Shown here piece after piece: positions 1 through 8,314 of a DNA stretch of 64,000 bases; within the stretch, counting starts at the first letter, position 1, and each line of letters opens with the position of its first letter. The notes under the pieces were generated by a model. The model had not been told where the DNA came from. It was given only the letters and a program-made list of their open reading frames with translations, and did not search any database. Source of the DNA: Streptomyces sp. PsTaAH-137. GTDB lineage: Bacteria; Actinomycetota; Actinomycetes; Streptomycetales; Streptomycetaceae. The translations under genes were made by a program, and so were the position numbers. Location: contig NZ_QLLY01000006.1 of NCBI RefSeq assembly GCF_003259365.1, positions 436,851 through 500,850 on the forward strand, written 5' to 3'.

Positions 1-892
1 CGAGCGTGGTGGCGCCCGGCGTGTACGGGTACGTGTCCAGGCTGATGTCGGCGCCGCCCGCGATCGCCTCGTCGAGGAGCGCGAGGAGATCGACTCCCTT
101 GCCCTTGTTCACGCCGAAGTTCATGGTGGCGTGGGCGAGATGGAGGGCGCAGCCCGCGGTGTTCGTCAGCTCGACCATCTCGCGGTACGCGTCGAGCGCG
201 CCGGCCCCGTAACTGCGGTGGTGGGGGCAGTAGTAGCCGTCGTACGCGGCCACCGTGCGGCACAGTTCGGTGAGTTCGGCGTCCTTGGCGTACATGCCGG
301 GCGTGTAGGTGAGGCCCGAGGACATGCCGACGGCGCCCTGTTCGAGGCCCTCGGCGACGAGCCGCTTCATGTGGTCCAGCTCGGCGTCGGTCGCGTCGCG
401 GTCGTCCCAGCCGACCGCGTACATCCGGACCGTGCCCTGGGGGATGAGGTAGGCGGCGTTCACGGCGATGCCCCGGTCGAGGCGGTCCAGGTACTCGCCG
501 ACGGTGCGCCAGTCGAAGTCGACGGAGGTGTCGTCGGGGCCGCCGCCGTTCCAGCCGGTGATGGTGCGGCGGACCTGGTCGAGGGTGCGGTTGTCCACCG
601 GGGCGTAGGACAGGCCGTCCTGGCCGAGGACTTCGAGGGTGACGCCCTGGGCGGCCTTCGCGCTGTGGTCCGGGTCGCGGAGCAGGGCGAGGTCGCTGTG
701 GGCGTGCATGTCGATGAAGCCGGGGCTGAGGGCGAGGCCCTCGCCGTCGAGGGTTCGGGTCGCCGTGGGGCGGGGGCCGTCGCCGGGGCGGTGGATCTCC
801 GCGATGCGGCCGTCGTCGATGGCCACGTCGGCGCGGTAGGAGGCGCCGCCGGTGCCGTCGATCACTCGGGTGTTCTTGATGACCAGGTCCAC
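1..892 (-). CDS. N-acyl-D-amino-acid deacylase (D-aminoacylase), partial
   Basis: Amidohydrolase-superfamily enzyme predicted to remove the acyl group from N-acyl-D-amino acids. Reading from the GTG at 892 the product starts VDLVIKNTRVIDGTGG, the usual opening strand of the family, and about 60 residues in carries the metal-binding stretch PGFIDMHAHSDLALL. Further on come GVTLEVLGQDGLSYAP and a segment on the HMR-type active-site face typical of D-aminoacylases. Only the N-terminal ~297 codons are present because the gene runs off the left edge; the family is usually 500-550 residues. It lies upstream of, and in the same direction as, a D-serine/D-threonine-type PLP enzyme, which supports a role in D-amino-acid salvage. 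A dispersed repeat separates the two. The start is weakly supported: only a GAGAGG-like site lies upstream. Confidence 0.85.
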   Translation of the reverse strand, partial: MDLVIKNTRVIDGTGGASYRADVAIDDGRIAEIHRPGDGPRPTATRTLDGEGLALSPGFIDMHAHSDLALLRDPDHSAKAAQGVTLEVLGQDGLSYAPVDNRTLDQVRRTITGWNGGGPDDTSVDFDWRTVGEYLDRLDRGIAVNAAYLIPQGTVRMYAVGWDDRDATDAELDHMKRLVAEGLEQGAVGMSSGLTYTPGMYAKDAELTELCRTVAAYDGYYCPHHRSYGAGALDAYREMVELTNTAGCALHLAHATMNFGVNKGKGVDLLALLDEAIAGGADISLDTYPYTPGATTL

Positions 893-950
893 TGGGGGAG
901 CCTCTCGTCTGCCGGGTTGTCGGAGTGGTGGCGTCTGCGGGCCGGTGGGG

Positions 951-1008
951 CTTCTCGCGCAGTTCCCCGCGCCCCTGAAACGAGCTCCGCTCGTCCAGGG
1001 GCGCGGAC
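951..1008. repeat. Dispersed GC-rich inverted repeat, copy 1
   Basis: Contains the core GCAGTTCCCCGCGCCCC followed by a short spacer and a partial reverse-complement arm CAGGGGCGCGGA. The same core recurs near 10055, 11795, 29291, 31749, 35387 and 48981. This copy fills the gap between the D-aminoacylase and the PLP-enzyme gene. Confidence 0.8.
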
Positions 1009-1013
1009 GGCTG

Positions 1014-2300
1014 CTAGAAGAACGTCCGTACGTAGTCCACGACCGTGCCGTCGGCCTCGACCACCGGGATCAGCTGCCACTTGTCGAACGCCGTGCAGGG
1101 GTGCGACAGGCCCATGCCGAGCCAGTCGCCGACCTCCAGCTCGGCGTCCGGGTCCAGGCGGAGCCACCCGTGCTGGTCGGACAGGCCCGTCACCGTGACC
1201 CCGGACGCGTCGCGGACGGTGTCCCTGCGGACGGCCTGGGCCTCGGGGAGGTCGAGGTCGTGGGCGGCGTCGCGCTTGCCGGCGTTGATGAAGGCCTGGT
1301 CCGGCGCGGGGCGCGAGACGACCTGCGCCCACAGCCGGAACGCCGGGTGCAGCGCGCCCTCCTCGGGGACCCGGTTGAACGGCGTGAGGTGGCGGTAGTG
1401 GCCGTCGTCGTGCGAGACGTATGCGCCGGAGCGCAGCAGCTTCAGGACGGGCAGGGACAGTTCGGGGATGTCCGCGAAGACGTCCGCGACGGCGTCGAAC
1501 CAGGCGGAGCCACCGGCGCTGACCACGATCTCGTCGGTGCCCGCGAACCGCCCGGCCTTGTCGAAGTCCACCGCGAGCGCCACGAGCCGCCGCAGCCAGG
1601 CCCGGACCCGGTCGCCGTCGGCCTCCGGCACCTCGCCCTCGTACCCGGCGACGCCCACGAGCCGCAGCCGGTCGGCGCCGGCCACCGCGTCGGCGACCGC
1701 CGCGCACTCGGCCTCCGTGCGGGCCCCGGTGCGCGCGCCGATCCCGGCGCCGAGCTCCACGACCACGTCGACCGGCCGGGTGGCGCCCGCCGCCGCCAGA
1801 GCGGCCTGCATCAGCTCCACGCCGCGTACGGAATCCACGTAGCAGACGAACCGGAAGGACGGGTCGGCGTCGAGTTCGCCGGACAGCCAGCGCAGCGCGG
1901 CCGCGTCGACCAGCTCGTTCGCCAGGAAGATCCGCTCGATGCCGAACCGCCGTGCCACGCGTACCTGGTGGGGGACGGCGAGGGTGATGCCCCACGCGCC
2001 GTGCTCGATCTGCCGCCGGAAGAGCTGCGGCGCCATCGACGTCTTGCCGTGCGGGGCGAAGGTGAGGCCGTGGCGCGTGGCGTACGTCTCCATCAGCGCG
2101 AGGTTGTGCTCCAGGCGCTCGGCGGAGAGCGTGAGGACCGGCGTGGTGAAGCCGTCCGTGAAGAGGTTGAGGCGGCGGGCAGCGAGCTCGGCGACCGTGG
2201 CGCCCTCGGCCTCGGGCGGCAGGCCCTTGAAGCGGAAGTCCACCCGGTCCTGGGCGAGTGCGTCCAGCGGGTCCGGCGCGTCCAAGCGGTCGGCGGTCAT
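1014..2300 (-). CDS. PLP-dependent D-serine dehydratase/D-threonine aldolase-like protein
   Basis: Fold-type III (alanine-racemase-like) PLP enzyme of the DSD1/D-threonine aldolase family, often annotated 'amino acid deaminase'. The motif FAPHGKTSMAP holds the expected PLP lysine. Near the C-terminus SHPCTAFDKW matches the His-x-Cys zinc site of eukaryotic-type D-serine dehydratases. About 428 residues, normal for the family. An upstream ATG (2345) exists, but the ATG at 2300 follows an excellent GGAGGAGGG ribosome site and the extra 15 codons overlap the palindromic operator, so 2300 is chosen. Divergent from the kinase-iclR-ridA operon. RidA there would hydrolyse the reactive 2-aminoacrylate made by D-serine dehydration, so the neighbours fit. 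Whether the substrate is D-serine, D-threonine or another D-amino acid cannot be read from sequence. Confidence 0.85.
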   Translation of the reverse strand: MTADRLDAPDPLDALAQDRVDFRFKGLPPEAEGATVAELAARRLNLFTDGFTTPVLTLSAERLEHNLALMETYATRHGLTFAPHGKTSMAPQLFRRQIEHGAWGITLAVPHQVRVARRFGIERIFLANELVDAAALRWLSGELDADPSFRFVCYVDSVRGVELMQAALAAAGATRPVDVVVELGAGIGARTGARTEAECAAVADAVAGADRLRLVGVAGYEGEVPEADGDRVRAWLRRLVALAVDFDKAGRFAGTDEIVVSAGGSAWFDAVADVFADIPELSLPVLKLLRSGAYVSHDDGHYRHLTPFNRVPEEGALHPAFRLWAQVVSRPAPDQAFINAGKRDAAHDLDLPEAQAVRRDTVRDASGVTVTGLSDQHGWLRLDPDAELEVGDWLGMGLSHPCTAFDKWQLIPVVEADGTVVDYVRTFF

Positions 2301-2322
2301 GGAGCCCTCCTCCAGGCGGACT

Positions 2323-2339
2323 GTTGCATTATTTGCAAC
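2323..2339. promoter_or_regulatory. Palindromic operator, likely for the adjacent IclR regulator
   Basis: GTTGCA-TTATT-TGCAAC is a perfect 6-5-6 inverted repeat, strikingly A/T-rich for this genome. It lies in the 133-base divergent region between the PLP-enzyme gene (start 2300) and the kinase gene (start 2434). IclR regulators commonly bind one such site between their divergent targets. Assignment to this IclR is inference. Confidence 0.6.
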
Positions 2340-2433
2340 GGTCATTGCGTATGTCGCTCACTGCTGTCTAACATCCGAGCCGATGCCGGGTCAACGAAGT
2401 CGTCGGCCCACCCCGCCGCGAGGAGGACGCCCC

Positions 2434-3468
2434 ATGAATGGCACGCCGGTGGACGTCGTCGCGCTCGGCGAGTCCATGGTCACGTTCCGGCCCACCGTGC
2501 CGGGACGCCTCGCCGACGTGCCCTCCTTCGACCGCGGGATCGGCGGCGCCGAGTCCAACGTGGCGTGCGTGCTGGCCGCCGGCGGACACCGCACCCGCTG
2601 GGTCAGCCGGGTCGGCGCCGACGGCTTCGGCGACCACCTGGTCGAGGCCGTCGGCGGCTACGGCGTCGACGTCGGTGCCGTGCGCCGCGACCCCGCCCGC
2701 CCCACCGGCATCTACTTCCGCACCGCCGGGGACCGCGGCGGCGACTCCCACGAGGTCGCCTACTACCGCGCCGGATCCGCCGCCTCCGCGATGTCCGTCG
2801 ACACCCTGGACCTCGACGCGCTGCGCTCCGGCCGCGTCCTGCACCTGTCCGGCATCACCGCCGCGCTCTCCGCCGACTGCCTCGGCCTGCTGTACGCCCT
2901 GACCGACGGCTCGACCCCGGGCACCGTCTCCTTCGACGTCAACCACCGCCCCGGCCTGTGGCGCGACCCCGACGACGCGCGGGTCCTGCTCGACCTCGCC
3001 CGCCGCGCCGGCCTCGTCTTCGTCGGCGAGGACGAGGCCGAGGACGCCTGGGGCGTCACCGGCGGACCCGACGCGATCCGCGCCGCGCTGCCCGAGCCGT
3101 CGCTCCTCGTCGTGAAGCAGGGCTCCGCGGGCGCCGTCGCCTTCGATCAGGACGGCCGCCACTTCGAGCCCGCCCCGCGCGTCGACGTCGTCGCCGCCGT
3201 GGGCGCCGGTGACGCCTTCGCCGCCGGGTTCCTCTCCGCGACCCTGCGCGGGCTGCCCACCGCCGCCCGGCTGCGCCACGGCCACCTGTGGGCCGCCGCC
3301 GCCCTCACCGTCCCCGGCGACCTCGCCGCGCCCCCGAGCCGCGCCCACGCCGACCGGCTGGTCGCCCTCGGAGCGGACGCGTGGGGGACACTGCACCTCG
3401 GCCCCGGCTGGACCGAAGCGACCGAAGCAGCCGACAGCGGGGCCGCCGAGGAGGTACGTACGCCATGA
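2434..3468 (+). CDS. PfkB-family sugar kinase (2-keto-3-deoxygluconate kinase-like)
   Basis: Ribokinase/PfkB-fold kinase of 344 residues. It opens VDVVALGESMVTF, has the N-terminal GG(A)E signature in RGIGGAESNVACVLA, and the C-terminal nucleotide and anion-hole motif VVAAVGAGDAFAAGF with the catalytic Asp of GAGD. The substrate is probably a hexonate-derived keto acid such as 2-dehydro-3-deoxygluconate, by family resemblance and by the gluconate-type permease nearby. A longer reading frame exists upstream, but the ATG at 2434 is preceded by GAGGAGGAC and begins the conserved domain. The stop overlaps the IclR start by ATGA, so the two are translationally coupled. Confidence 0.85.
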   Translation: MNGTPVDVVALGESMVTFRPTVPGRLADVPSFDRGIGGAESNVACVLAAGGHRTRWVSRVGADGFGDHLVEAVGGYGVDVGAVRRDPARPTGIYFRTAGDRGGDSHEVAYYRAGSAASAMSVDTLDLDALRSGRVLHLSGITAALSADCLGLLYALTDGSTPGTVSFDVNHRPGLWRDPDDARVLLDLARRAGLVFVGEDEAEDAWGVTGGPDAIRAALPEPSLLVVKQGSAGAVAFDQDGRHFEPAPRVDVVAAVGAGDAFAAGFLSATLRGLPTAARLRHGHLWAAAALTVPGDLAAPPSRAHADRLVALGADAWGTLHLGPGWTEATEAADSGAAEEVRTP

Positions 3469-4232
3469 GCCAGACCGTCGACCGCGCGCTCAGCATCCTG
3501 CCGCTGCTCGCCGAGGGCCCCGCCGACCTGGGCCAGGTCGCCGACCGGCTCGGCGTCCACAAGTCCACGGCCCTGCGGCTGCTGCGCACCCTGCACGAGC
3601 ACGGGCTCGTCCACCGCCAGTCCGACCAGCGCTACCGGCTCGGCGCCCGCCTCTTCGCCCTCGCCCAGGAGGCCGTCGAGAACCTCGACGTGCGCGAGAT
3701 CGCCCACCCCCACCTCACCGCGCTCAACGAGAAGTGCGGCCACACGGTCCACCTCGCCGTGTACGAGGAGCACGAGGTCCTCTACATCGACAAGGTCGAG
3801 AGCCGCTACCCGGTGCGCATGTACTCGCGCATCGGCAAGCCCGTCGCCATCACCGTCGCGGCCGTGGCGAAGCTGCTGCTCGCCGACCGGTCCGAGGCCG
3901 AGCGCCGCGCCCTCGCGGAGAAGCTCGACTACCCCATGTACACGGCCCGTTCGACCCCCAACGCCCCCGCTTTCCTGCGGGAGCTGGAGAAGGTGCGCGA
4001 ACAGGGCTGGGCCACCGACCTGGGTGGCCACGAGGAGTCCATCAACTGCGTCGGGGCGCCCATCCGCGGCGCCGACGGCCGCGTCGTCGCCGCCATGTCG
4101 GTCTCCGCGCCGAACGTGGTCGTCACCGCCGAGGAACTCCTCACCCTCCTCCCGCTCGTGCGCCGCACGGCGGAGGCCATCAGCCGGGACTACTCCGGTA
4201 ACCCCCCAAGCAAGGAAGCCAGTTCACGATGA
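3465..4232 (+). CDS. IclR-family transcriptional regulator
   Basis: 255 residues. The N-terminal winged helix-turn-helix is QTVDRALSILPLLAEG to VADRLGVHKSTALRLLRTL, the classic IclR DNA-binding domain. It is followed by the effector domain with conserved segments such as GHTVHLAVYEEHEVLYIDK and CVGAPIRGADGRVVAAMSVSAP. It overlaps the kinase stop and the RidA start by 4 bases each (ATGA). It probably controls its own operon and the divergent PLP-enzyme gene through the palindrome at 2323-2339. The ligand is unknown; a keto acid or D-amino-acid product is plausible. Confidence 0.9.
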   Translation: MSQTVDRALSILPLLAEGPADLGQVADRLGVHKSTALRLLRTLHEHGLVHRQSDQRYRLGARLFALAQEAVENLDVREIAHPHLTALNEKCGHTVHLAVYEEHEVLYIDKVESRYPVRMYSRIGKPVAITVAAVAKLLLADRSEAERRALAEKLDYPMYTARSTPNAPAFLRELEKVREQGWATDLGGHEESINCVGAPIRGADGRVVAAMSVSAPNVVVTAEELLTLLPLVRRTAEAISRDYSGNPPSKEASSR

Positions 4233-4639
4233 CCGAGAAGATCGCCCTCACCCCTGCCACCCACACCACCCCGCCCGCGAAGTTCTCGCACGGCGTCAAG
4301 AAGGGCAACCTCCTTCAGGTCGCGGGCCAGGTCGGCTTCCTCCCGGCCGTCGAGGGCCAGGCCCCCACCCCGGCCGGTCCGACCCTGCGCGAGCAGACCC
4401 TCCAGACCTTCGCCAACGTCAAGGCGATCCTCGAAGAGGGCGGCGCCACCTGGGACGACGTCATGATGATGCGCGTCTACCTGACGGACGTCGACCACTT
4501 CGCCGAGATGAACAAGATCTACAACGAGTACTTCGAGGAGCAGGGCCTCAAGGCCCCCGCCGCCGCGCGCACGACCGTCTACGTCGGTCTGCCCAAGGGC
4601 CTGCTCATCGAGATCGACGCGCTCGCCGTCCTCGGCTGA
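4229..4639 (+). CDS. ridA: RidA-family reactive intermediate/imine deaminase
   Basis: 136-residue YjgF/YER057c/UK114 protein. Members hydrolyse 2-aminoacrylate and related enamines/imines released by PLP dehydratases, protecting PLP enzymes from damage. The C-terminal signature AARTTVYVGLPKGLLIEIDALAV contains the conserved Arg that binds the carboxylate. Its start overlaps the iclR stop (ATGA). Location next to a D-serine/threonine-type dehydratase is functionally coherent. It may be one of several RidA paralogues in the genome. Confidence 0.88.
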   Translation: MTEKIALTPATHTTPPAKFSHGVKKGNLLQVAGQVGFLPAVEGQAPTPAGPTLREQTLQTFANVKAILEEGGATWDDVMMMRVYLTDVDHFAEMNKIYNEYFEEQGLKAPAAARTTVYVGLPKGLLIEIDALAVLG

Positions 4640-4769
4640 CCGTTCCGCGCGTTCTGAACCACCCGCAAGCCGTACGTCGTCACGGCACGGCCCACCCGCT
4701 CCCGCAGCGCGGTGCGCCGTGCCGCGATCCCCCCTGCCCTGAAAGCTTCATGCACTTACGAGGTCAACG

Positions 4770-6257
4770 ATGTCCCCGTTCGCTCTCGCCGCCCCGCTCG
4801 CGGCCCCCACCGAGGCACCGCCCCACACCGGCGGCCTGCTCACGATCATCGACGGCACGGCCGGTCTGCTGACCGTCGCGTTCCTCGGGATCGTGCTGCT
4901 GCTCTTCCTGATCATCAAGGCCCGCATCCAGCCGTTCGTGGCCCTGCTCGCGGTCTCCATAGCCGTCGGCCTCGGCGCCGGCCTGTCGGTCACCGAACTC
5001 TTCGGCACCGTCCAGAAGTCCGACGCCGTCTCCACCATCGAGTCCGGCATGGGCGGCACCCTCGGACACGTAGCGATCATCATCGGCCTGGGCACCATGC
5101 TCGGCGCCGTCCTGGAAGTCTCCGGCGGGGCCGAGGTCCTGGCCTCCCGCCTCCTGAACCTCTTCGGCGAGAAGCGCGCCCCCCTCGCGATGGGCCTCAC
5201 CGGCCTCATCTTCGGCATCCCCGTCTTCTTCGACGTCGGCATCTTCGTCCTCGCGCCGATCGTCTACGCGGCCGCCAAGCGCGGCGGCAAGTCGATCATC
5301 CTGTACTGCATGCCGCTGCTCGCGGGCCTGTCGATGACGCACGCGTTCCTGCCGCCGCACCCGGGCCCGGTCGCCGCCGCGGGTCTGCTGAAGGTCGACC
5401 TCGGCTGGGTCATCCTCATGGGCATCGTCTGCGGCATCCCGGCCGTGCTGGCCGCCTGGGGCTGGGCCGCCTGGATCGGCAAGCGGATCTTCGTCCCCGT
5501 ACCGCAGGACATGGTGGAGGCCGCCGAGGAGGCGAAGGCCGCCCTGGAGGCCGAGCAGCGTGCCTCGGGCGTCGTCCCGACCGAGAAGCCGGTCCCGCTG
5601 GGCACCGTGTTCACCATCATCGGTACGCCGCTGGTGCTGATCCTCCTCGCGACGTTCTCCTCGATCGCCTTCGACCCGTCCACGGGCCGCTCGGTCATCG
5701 AGTTCTTCGGCCACCCCTTCGTCGCGCTGACGATCGCCCTGCTGATGGCCTACTACCTGCTCGGCATCCGGCGCGGCTGGTCCCGCAAGTCCCTGGAGAC
5801 GGTGTCGACGGCGTCGCTGAAGCCGGTCGGCAACATCCTCCTGGTGGTCGGCGCGGGCGGTGTCTTCGGCGCCGTCCTCAAGGCGAGCGGCATCGCGGAC
5901 GCGCTGGCCGACACGTTCAACGGCATGGGCCTGCCCGTCATCGTCCTCGCCTACCTGATCTCGCTGGTCCTGCGCGTCGCCCAGGGCTCGGCCACGGTGG
6001 CGATCGTCACGACCGCGGGCATCGTCGCCCCGCTGCTCTCCGAGGGTCACTACTCGCAGGCGTTCACCGCGCTGGTCATCATGGCGATCTCGGCGGGCTC
6101 CATCTTCGCCTCGCACGTGAACGACGGCGGCTTCTGGATGGTCTCCAAGTACTTCGGGATCAGCGAGCGGGACACGCTGCGCACCTGGACGGTCCTGGAG
6201 TCGGTTCTCTCCGTCGCCGGGTTCGCGGTGGCGGCCGTGGTCAGCCTGTTCGTCTAG
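4770..6257 (+). CDS. GntP-family gluconate/D-serine-type permease
   Basis: 495-residue polytopic membrane protein of the GntP family (gluconate:H+ symporters, also the D-serine permease DsdX). About 12 hydrophobic segments are visible, with the family signatures LIFGIPVFFDVGIFVLAPIV and GLSMTHAFLPPHPGPVAAA. It lies 130 bases after ridA in the same direction and is probably co-transcribed or driven from that gap. Given the local mix of a D-amino-acid enzyme and a sugar-acid kinase, the substrate could be D-serine or a hexonate; sequence alone does not decide. Start ATG chosen with CGAGG upstream. Confidence 0.88.
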   Translation: MSPFALAAPLAAPTEAPPHTGGLLTIIDGTAGLLTVAFLGIVLLLFLIIKARIQPFVALLAVSIAVGLGAGLSVTELFGTVQKSDAVSTIESGMGGTLGHVAIIIGLGTMLGAVLEVSGGAEVLASRLLNLFGEKRAPLAMGLTGLIFGIPVFFDVGIFVLAPIVYAAAKRGGKSIILYCMPLLAGLSMTHAFLPPHPGPVAAAGLLKVDLGWVILMGIVCGIPAVLAAWGWAAWIGKRIFVPVPQDMVEAAEEAKAALEAEQRASGVVPTEKPVPLGTVFTIIGTPLVLILLATFSSIAFDPSTGRSVIEFFGHPFVALTIALLMAYYLLGIRRGWSRKSLETVSTASLKPVGNILLVVGAGGVFGAVLKASGIADALADTFNGMGLPVIVLAYLISLVLRVAQGSATVAIVTTAGIVAPLLSEGHYSQAFTALVIMAISAGSIFASHVNDGGFWMVSKYFGISERDTLRTWTVLESVLSVAGFAVAAVVSLFV

Positions 6258-6411
6258 CTCATTTCGTCTGGCTCATTCGTCACGCGGAGGGACGGCGCCA
6301 TGGCTCACCGTAGTGAGCGGCGCCGTTCCGCCCGTTCGTGACCAGGACGTAAGGGGCCGGGGGCCCCGGGACACAGAGTCGTCCGCCATACTTCGGCGCG
6401 TGGAGCAGCGT

Positions 6412-6975
6412 ATGGACAGTCAGAAGGTCACGCCCGTCGCCGGCGCCGGTTTCGACCCGGCGTCCGTCCCCGGTCTGACGTCTCCCGCGAAGGAGACGGT
6501 TGTCGAGGACGCCCAGGCCACCGAGGCGGAAGCGGACGAGCCCGCGGGGGAGGTGAGCACGCCGTCCCTGGAGAAGGAGACGCCCGAGCGGGAGGACGCC
6601 GAGGACAGTGCACCCGAAGCGGCCGAGGACGCCGACGCGGAGGAACCCGCGAAGACCGACGAGGCCGACAAGGCTGACAAGCCCGCCAAGGCGGAGAAGG
6701 TCGACGGCGCCACGCTGGAGGCCAAGGACCGTCGCGGCTCCATCACCGTCGACGAGACCGGCGTCCGGTACACCCTCGACGACCAGCAGGCCGACTTCAC
6801 CTGGGACGAGATCAGCGCGGTCGAGTACGGCACCTCGCGCAAGCGCCTCACGGTGACGGTCCACACGCCCAACAGCCGCTGGTACCCGAACGATGTCGAG
6901 GCTCCCGACAAGTCCCGCCTCAAGGAGTGGACCGAGAGCCTCGACAAGGCGCTGGACGCCTACTTCGAGGACTGA
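6412..6975 (+). CDS. Conserved hypothetical protein, acidic low-complexity N-half, small beta-rich C-domain
   Basis: 187 residues, no recognised enzyme family. Residues ~30-100 are dominated by E, D, A, K and P and look disordered. The C-terminal ~85 residues (from DGATLEAKDRRGSITVDETG to LDKALDAYFED) alternate short hydrophobic strands and end in an amphipathic helix, resembling a PH-like or bacterial PH-type fold. No signal peptide. ATG 6412 follows GTGGAG at correct spacing; an in-frame GTG at 6400 would add only four residues. Monocistronic, followed by a strong terminator hairpin. Confidence 0.75.
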   Translation: MDSQKVTPVAGAGFDPASVPGLTSPAKETVVEDAQATEAEADEPAGEVSTPSLEKETPEREDAEDSAPEAAEDADAEEPAKTDEADKADKPAKAEKVDGATLEAKDRRGSITVDETGVRYTLDDQQADFTWDEISAVEYGTSRKRLTVTVHTPNSRWYPNDVEAPDKSRLKEWTESLDKALDAYFED

Positions 6976-6991
6976 GGTCCGCGAAGGTTCC

Positions 6992-7023
6992 GGCAGCGCC
7001 GCCGGGGGAGCGGCGGCGCTGCC
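6992..7023 (+). terminator. Intrinsic-type terminator hairpin
   Basis: 12-bp perfect stem GGCAGCGCCGCC/GGCGGCGCTGCC with an 8-base loop, followed by CGTTCTTGT. It sits between two convergent genes (stops at 6975 and 7045) and probably serves both. Confidence 0.75.
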
Positions 7024-7044
7024 CGTTCTTGTCGGCCGGCCGGA

Positions 7045-8070
7045 CTACAGGCCGTGCACGTGCGCGCCGACGGCCGAGGACCAGGCGTTGCCGGCCGTCG
7101 CGTCCCAGTTCGTGGACCAGGTCATCGCGCCGCGGATGCCGGGGTACGTCTTCGACGGCTTGAAGGAGCCGCAGTTGGTGCCCTTGGCGAGGCAGTCGAG
7201 CGCGTCGTTGACGACCGACGGGGCGACATAGCCGCTGCCCGCCGCGCTGGACGAGGCCGGGACACCGAGGCCGACCTGCGACGGGTCGAGACCGCCCTCC
7301 AGCTGGATGCAGGCGAGCGCGGTCAGGAAGTCGACCGTCCCCTGGCTGTAGACCTTGCCGTCGCAGCCGAGCATCGAACCGCTGTTGTAGTACTGCATGT
7401 TGACCACCGTGAGGATGTCCTTCACGGCGAGCGCGGTCTTGAAGTACTCGTTGGCCGTGGACTGCATGTCGATGGTCTGCGGCGCCATCGTCAGCACGAA
7501 TCCGCTGCCCGCCTTCGCCGCCAGCGACTCCAGCGCCTGTGACATGTAGGTGGAGTTGAGGCCGTTCTCCAGGTCGATGTCGACGCCGTCGAAGCCGTAC
7601 TCCTGCATGAGCGCGTAGAGCGAGTCGGCGAAGTTCGTGGCCGAGGCGGAGTCGTTGATCGAGACGGTGCCGTTCTGGCCGCCGACCGAGATGACCACCG
7701 ACTTCCCGGCCGCCTGCTTGGCCTTGATGTCGGCCTTGAACGCGTCCTCGGTGTAGCCGCCCAGGCCCGCCGAGTCGAGCGTGAAGTCGACCGCGCCCGG
7801 TGTCGTCGTGGCGTCCGCGAAGGCCACCGCGACGATGTCGTAGTCGGACGGCACGTCGCTGAGCTTCTGGACCGCCGCGCCGTTGTCGAAGTTCTGCCAG
7901 TAGCCGGTCACCGCGTGAGCGGGGACGGCGGCCGCGGCGCTCTGCGCGGTGGGGGCCGCGTCCGCGCTGCCGGCCGTGGCCATGAACAGACCGGTCGCGG
8001 CGAGGGCCGCGGCCGTGAATCCGCCGATGAACGTGCCGAGTCGGCCGTGCCGGCGAAGGGAGTGCGTCAT
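7045..8070 (-). CDS. Secreted GH18 chitinase
   Basis: 341-residue glycoside hydrolase family 18 chitinase. An N-terminal twin-basic signal peptide (MTHSLRRHGRLGTFIGGFT... to about ADAA) exports it. The catalytic signature DGVDIDLE (E168 as acid) and SVGG motif are intact. It has only the catalytic domain with a short linker, no carbohydrate-binding or fibronectin module, unlike many Streptomyces GH18 chitinases. It hydrolyses chitin in the medium to chito-oligosaccharides. A DasR operator overlaps its promoter, so induction by chitin breakdown products/GlcNAc-6-P through DasR is expected. Confidence 0.92.
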   Translation of the reverse strand: MTHSLRRHGRLGTFIGGFTAAALAATGLFMATAGSADAAPTAQSAAAAVPAHAVTGYWQNFDNGAAVQKLSDVPSDYDIVAVAFADATTTPGAVDFTLDSAGLGGYTEDAFKADIKAKQAAGKSVVISVGGQNGTVSINDSASATNFADSLYALMQEYGFDGVDIDLENGLNSTYMSQALESLAAKAGSGFVLTMAPQTIDMQSTANEYFKTALAVKDILTVVNMQYYNSGSMLGCDGKVYSQGTVDFLTALACIQLEGGLDPSQVGLGVPASSSAAGSGYVAPSVVNDALDCLAKGTNCGSFKPSKTYPGIRGAMTWSTNWDATAGNAWSSAVGAHVHGL

Positions 8071-8131
8071 TCTCTGCCTCCGAGTGGGGCGAACCGTGGG
8101 GGAGTTGGGGAAGCAGCTGCTGGAGATACAA

Positions 8132-8147
8132 ACTGGTCCAGACCAAT
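8132..8147 (-). promoter_or_regulatory. DasR-responsive element (dre) in the chitinase promoter
   Basis: ACTGGTCCAGACCAAT matches the published dre consensus (A(C/G)TGGTCTAGACCA(C/G)T) at nearly every position and is a TGGTC/GACCA inverted repeat. A TTGACA -35 box lies at 8158-8153 on the minus strand, so the operator sits between -35 and -10, as in other Streptomyces chi promoters. Confidence 0.85.
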
Positions 8148-8314
8148 GCCCCTGTCAAGGGTTCCGACAGTGCGGAGGTGATGGTTCCGGGCCAACTCCT
8201 GCCCATCCGGCCATGAACAGTGAGAAGTTGGGTGTTCAGGAGCGCTCACGTGGATATGGTGCTCAGGCAGAACGCCGTCAGGAGGAGCAGCGCAGAGCGA
8301 CCGGGGGTGCGCGC

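Noticed and set aside
951..1008. tRNA or CRISPR-like interpretation of the repeat units
   Set aside because: No cloverleaf and no regular spacing or spacers; the copies are scattered kilobases apart.
131..1198. Long plus-strand open frames opposite the D-aminoacylase and PLP-enzyme genes
   Set aside because: Low-complexity Arg/Gly/Val-rich translations with no domain; they mirror the GC-rich codons of the real minus-strand genes.
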